DNA of 64,000 nt from contig JAPOVL010000039.1 in the NCBI GenBank assembly GCA_026708115.1, positions 1 to 64,000 on the forward strand, given 5' to 3'. Within the stretch, counting starts at the first letter, position 1; each line of letters begins with the position of its first letter. A model generated the notes under the pieces. That model had not been told where the DNA came from and ran no database searches. It was given only the letters and a program-made list of their open reading frames with translations. Origin of the DNA: Chloroflexota bacterium (GTDB taxonomy: Bacteria; Chloroflexota; Anaerolineae; Aggregatilineales; Phototrophicaceae). A program made the position numbers and the translations under genes. This document shows, one piece after another, positions 60,756 through 64,000 of the stretch.

Positions 60756-62669
60756 TCAATCGGCGAATTCGCCCCACTCATCCAGCGCGACATCCAATGC
60801 CGCCTGGGTCTTTGTATAAGCCTGGCCGAGGGCCCGCACGCTCTCGGCGTCTCCCGCCAAACTGGCGTTATGCAGCTGTCGGTCAATCTCGCTCAAGTCC
60901 GTTTCCAATTCGTCAATCTCGGCTTCGAGCTCGGCTGCGCGTTTGGCAGCTTCGAAGGGATTCAATCCACGAATTTTGACGCTGACGTTTGCGCCTTTAG
61001 CCCGCGAAGCGGCGCCTTTGGCCTTGGCTTTTGCTGCCGCTTCGCGGGCCCCCCCGCTGCGATCCCGGAGAAACCCCTGATAATCGCCATCGTATATTGT
61101 CAACTTGCCCGCCGTCATCTCCCAGATCTGAGTCGCGAGCGCGTCGACGAGGTAGCGATCGTGGCTGACCAAGAGGATAGTACCGGTGAAACCTTCCAGC
61201 ACCGCCTGCAAGACCTCCTGGCTGTCGATATCCAGGTGATTGGTTGGTTCATCCAGCAAAAGCAGATTAGCGCCGAGCAAGGTCAGCTTGGCCAGAGCCA
61301 CGCGACCGCGTTCACCGCCGGACAGGCTCGCTATCGGTCGAAAGACGTCCTCGTTGCTGAACATGAAACGACCTAAATAGTCGCGTGCCGCGGATATCGG
61401 CATTTTCTTGGTCTGGCGGATCTCGTCGAGAATTGAGTTATCGCGGTTGAGCTTTTCATGCGCTTGCGCGAAATAGCCTAGTTTCACCTTGGCGCCCAGC
61501 GTGACTCCCCCGCCCAGTGGCGCCAGGTCGCCGGCAAGCGTTTTGAGCAAGGTTGATTTGCCGACGCCGTTAGGACCAATGAGCGCGACAGTTTCGCCGC
61601 GAAGCACCAAAGCATCGGGCACCGTCATCAAGGGACCGTCGGCCTCATATCCGATGCGCAGATCTTCGGTCATGAGCACTTGATCACCACTGCGCAGATG
61701 ATCGCCCATTTCCAAAAACATTTTGCGGCGATGCCGCGGGCCGCTTTCCAGGATTTTCCCGCGCTTACGCATGGTTTCGAGCTTTTTCAGACGCCCTTTT
61801 GCTTGCGCGGTGCGGCGGCTGCCCATGTGCCGGCGGACAAACTCCAACTCTTTTTCGATGAATTGCTGCTGCCAATAATACTCGTGCCGCAGGCTTTCTC
61901 GCTGCAAATCCCGCTGCTGGAGGTATGCGCTGTAATTGCCGCGGTAGGTCAACAGGCGCTTGTATTCCAACTCCCAGATTGTCGCGGCGAAGCTATCGAG
62001 AAAATAGCGGTCGTGGCTGACCGCCAGGACCGCGCCCGGGAAAGATTTGAGGTAATTCTCCAGCCATTCCACGGCCTGGATGTCCAAATGGTTGGTGGGC
62101 TCGTCCAGCAGCAGCAAGTCCGGTTCTTCGAGCAGCAAGCGGCAGAGCAGGGCTCTGGTTTTTTGCCCGCCTGACAACTGTGGCAATGGCATTCCATATT
62201 CGTCGCCGGTGAAACCCAGCCCGCTCAGGACCATCTTGATGCGCGTCTCGTACTCATAACCGCCGCGCCGCTCAAATTCGGCCTGCAAACTGCCGTAGCG
62301 CTCCAGCGCTTCATCGTAGCCATCCGGGCCAGCTAGTTGGTCTTCCAGCGCCTTCAACTGGTTTTCCATCCGGCCTTCCATGTCGCGCAGATCGGCAAAG
62401 GCCTTCAACTGTTCTTCCCAGAGGCTATGCGCGCCCGCCAATTCCGGACGCTGCGGCAGATAGGCCAGCCGTATTTTTCCGGCGACAGTCATTTTGCCCG
62501 ACGTTGGCAGGTCCAGACCAGCCAAGATGTCGATCAGCGATGTTTTGCCGGCGCCATTCGGACCGACCAAGCCAATGCGAGCGCCAGCGGCTATTTCCAG
62601 GTCAATATCGCTGAAGACTTCATCCGCGCCGTAGAATCTGCCCAAGTTAGTGGCGACGAGCAGGGACAT
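60756..62669 (-). CDS. ABC-F family ATPase (ribosome-associated type)
   Basis: The 637-residue soluble protein has two ABC ATPase modules and no membrane segment. Module 1 has GLVGPNGAGKTSLIDIL, QLSGGQKTRALLCRLLL and LLLLDEPTNHLDIQAVEW; module 2 has ALIGPNGVGKSTLLKTL, SLSGGERGRVALAKL and LLLLDEPTNHLDIDSQEV. The helical linker (RESLRHEYYWQQQFIEKELEF) of about 80 residues between them is the P-site tRNA interaction motif of ABC-F proteins. A C-terminal coiled coil (AELEAEIDELETDLSEIDRQ) resembles Uup. Such proteins bind the ribosome E site and act in translation or antibiotic protection. No resistance-specific linker length is obvious. Confidence 0.93.
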   Translation of the reverse strand: MSLLVATNLGRFYGADEVFSDIDLEIAAGARIGLVGPNGAGKTSLIDILAGLDLPTSGKMTVAGKIRLAYLPQRPELAGAHSLWEEQLKAFADLRDMEGRMENQLKALEDQLAGPDGYDEALERYGSLQAEFERRGGYEYETRIKMVLSGLGFTGDEYGMPLPQLSGGQKTRALLCRLLLEEPDLLLLDEPTNHLDIQAVEWLENYLKSFPGAVLAVSHDRYFLDSFAATIWELEYKRLLTYRGNYSAYLQQRDLQRESLRHEYYWQQQFIEKELEFVRRHMGSRRTAQAKGRLKKLETMRKRGKILESGPRHRRKMFLEMGDHLRSGDQVLMTEDLRIGYEADGPLMTVPDALVLRGETVALIGPNGVGKSTLLKTLAGDLAPLGGGVTLGAKVKLGYFAQAHEKLNRDNSILDEIRQTKKMPISAARDYLGRFMFSNEDVFRPIASLSGGERGRVALAKLTLLGANLLLLDEPTNHLDIDSQEVLQAVLEGFTGTILLVSHDRYLVDALATQIWEMTAGKLTIYDGDYQGFLRDRSGGAREAAAKAKAKGAASRAKGANVSVKIRGLNPFEAAKRAAELEAEIDELETDLSEIDRQLHNASLAGDAESVRALGQAYTKTQAALDVALDEWGEFAD

Positions 62670-62871
62670 GCTGTTTCTCTAAGGAAATGTGGACAAAACG
62701 CCAGGAATTATATCACGCGCGTCGTGTTGATTTAACGGTGGCTTGTTGGGGTGCGTATCCATTATGGTTGAATAATCGCTCAGACCCCCACCCCAAGCCC
62801 CTCCCCCATAAAGAGGAAGGGGCTTTAACGGCTCAATACAGGTCACAAGACTCCCCTTCTCACGTTGTGGG

Positions 62872-62965
62872 CTGGGGAGCGGACAACTTTTCATCAAGCG
62901 TGATATCGCTATAAAATCTGTATTTGTTGCACTGATTTTCGGGCGACCTGATAGGTCGCCCCTAC
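62872..62965. repeat. Diverged dispersed repeat, copy 1 (upstream of PLD gene)
   Basis: The block TGGGGAGCGGACA ... TCATCAAGCG ... TATAAAATCTGTAT ... TTTCGGGCGACC at 62872-62965 aligns with 63051-63152 at about 70 percent by eye. The hairpin GGGCGACC-tgata-GGTCGCCC at 62941-62961 is identical to the second copy. A nearby CCCCCACCCCAAGCCCCTCCCCC (split CCCCCACCCCAAG / CCCCTCCCCC) stretch at 62787-62810 belongs to the poly-C repeat class seen near 8080. Confidence 0.6.
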
Positions 62966-63050
62966 GATTCTCGCCATAAATGAAGCTTGGAGGGGGGAAG
63001 GCCGTAGGGCGCGTAGACACTGCCCTTCAACACTGACCGCCGGTCACAGC

Positions 63051-63231
63051 ATTATGAGAAGGGGAGCCGACACCCGTTCATCGGTCAAGAAATCGCCGTA
63101 AAATCCGTATGTTTGGAGCTTGTTTCGGGCGACCTGATAGGTCGCCCCTACCAGATCGCTGGTAATTTGTGTTAGGGATCTCATGTCGAGGGCCGTCCAA
63201 AAGACTTCAACCGAAGTGGATACACTGCCAA
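63051..63231. repeat. Diverged dispersed repeat, copy 2, with conserved upstream element
   Basis: The first half (63051-63152) matches 62872-62965, including hairpin GGGCGACC-tgata-GGTCGCCC at 63127-63147. The second half (63151-63226) matches 37224-37301 upstream of the large unknown gene, sharing TCATGTCGAGGGC and GGATACACT versus GGATATACT. The 656-base gap 62670-63325 is thus mostly repeat, with no gene. Confidence 0.55.
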
Positions 63232-63325
63232 ATTCGCTGGATTGGCGAGGAAAAACAGGATATAGTCCGGCCAGGTCATAGCGCGTCAGCGCCGAAGCAG
63301 CAGGGACGATTCGCGATCAGGCTTC

Positions 63326-64000
63326 ATGAAGCGTCACAGCAAACAGTTGATACCGGTCCTTATTATCGGCGTGATGGCCTTGGCCGCTGCGCTCGTGTCG
63401 CAATTTACGTCGCCCCCGAGTCCCATTCCTCCTCTTAAAGGCGAAGGCGCATCAGCGACAGCAGCGCCTTTTATCACCGTGAAATACAGGTTCGGTCGAG
63501 GTTATATCGGCGACAATTGGCAAGTGTATTTTAACGAGCCGGACGCCAGCGCGGACAGGGCCGACTATGTCGATGGCATAGACGCGCCACTTGCCAGCGC
63601 GATTGACGCCGCCGAGCGCTCGCTGGACATCGCGGCCTTCGAGTTGAACAGCAAGCTCCTCTATGAGGCCATCCTCGCGGCGCAGCGACGGGGCGTGGTG
63701 GCGCGTATCGTGACTGACGACAGACATGGGCTGGAAGACGACTCGGATACGGCGCTGCGAGACCTAAGAGCGGCGGGAGTGCCAATCGTAGCGGACAATC
63801 GCAGCGGATTGATGCACAATAAATTCATAATCGTCGACGAGCGCGCTGTATGGACCGGCTCCTGGAATTACACGCTCAACGGCACCTATCGCAATAACAA
63901 CAATGTGCTGGTATTGGAAAGCGCCGGTGCGGCTGCGGCCTACAAGACCGAGTTCGAGGAAATGTTCGAGCGAGGAGAATTTGGAGCGCGCTCATCCAAT
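63326..64000 (+). CDS. Phospholipase D-like (HKD) protein, 3' end outside the window
   Basis: The frame stays open to the window end (225 codons). It begins MKRHSKQLIPVLIIGVMALA, a signal peptide or anchor, followed by a Pro-rich linker. A PLD-type domain follows with ASAIDAAERSLDIAAFELN, VARIVTDDRHGLEDDSDTAL, then GLMHNKFIIVDERAVWTGSWN with the HKD motif His164-x-Lys166-x4-Asp171. Only one HKD motif is seen before the edge; PLD nucleases of the Nuc type have one, two-domain enzymes have a second. The mature protein would be extracytoplasmic. GATCAGG is a weak ribosome binding site. Confidence 0.85.
   Translation, partial: MKRHSKQLIPVLIIGVMALAAALVSQFTSPPSPIPPLKGEGASATAAPFITVKYRFGRGYIGDNWQVYFNEPDASADRADYVDGIDAPLASAIDAAERSLDIAAFELNSKLLYEAILAAQRRGVVARIVTDDRHGLEDDSDTALRDLRAAGVPIVADNRSGLMHNKFIIVDERAVWTGSWNYTLNGTYRNNNNVLVLESAGAAAAYKTEFEEMFERGEFGARSSN

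Overview
The window looks like a piece of a bacterial chromosome with fairly high GC. Family content points to Chloroflexota (Anaerolineae-like): a Ser/Thr kinase fused to an nSTAND ATPase and WD40 repeats, LysM proteins joined to glycosidase-like barrels, a membrane glycosyltransferase of the PMT/GT39 type, a Tat-exported sugar-binding protein, and many small GC-rich palindromic repeats between genes. That placement is an inference from gene families; no rRNA or other phylogenetic marker was found. One tRNA (Ser, anticodon GGA) is present.

Positions 1-30000 look like a carbohydrate-use region centred on fucose-containing, probably sulfated, glycans. It holds five GH29 alpha-L-fucosidase paralogs (1591, 11871, 16277, 24190, 25733), a large GHL6/GH151-like glycosidase (21817-23856), a sulfatase with the formylglycine motif, and an aldo/keto reductase resembling L-fucose/D-threo-aldose dehydrogenases. 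It also holds an Ldh2-type dehydrogenase, a Tat-SBP plus two-permease sugar ABC importer with no ATPase gene, two tandem MFS paralogs, and an APH-fold kinase coupled to one fucosidase. Inside this region is a probable operon (9343-15850): a GroEL-like protein whose catalytic Asp398 equivalent is Arg, then an Asp-box beta-propeller, a fucosidase and two MFS carriers. I regard the chaperonin/propeller pair as the best candidate for something undescribed. A fused 2Fe-2S/molybdopterin hydroxylase follows at 27153-29888.

Positions 30000-40100 hold the tRNA and its terminator, a membrane-anchored amidase, the 1552-residue kinase-nSTAND-WD40 protein, a PNPOx-fold protein, and a 908-residue protein I could not assign. 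Positions 40200-52100 are mixed metabolism: gamma-glutamylcyclotransferase-like, Gfo/Idh/MocA oxidoreductase, guanine deaminase, a GT39-type enzyme overlapping a clan-A glycosidase, S33-like peptidase, PLP dehydratase, FGGY kinase and a second aldo/keto reductase. Positions 52200-64000 hold a large secreted/membrane protein with an ABC ATPase, IolB, a LysM-glycosidase protein, an MBL-fold protein lacking metal ligands, a helix-turn-helix protein, an ABC-F ATPase, and a phospholipase D-like gene cut by the window end.

Intergenic DNA is rich in related non-coding repeats. The core is a hairpin GGGCGACC-N5-GGTCGCCC followed by CTAC, often joined to CACAGAG-type segments. They reach their peak in a roughly 371-bp tandem duplication at 8307-9075. 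Intergenic stretches above 300 bases are 7750-9342, 15851-16276, 23857-24189, 36965-37365 and 62670-63325. All but 23857-24189 are largely repeat-derived.
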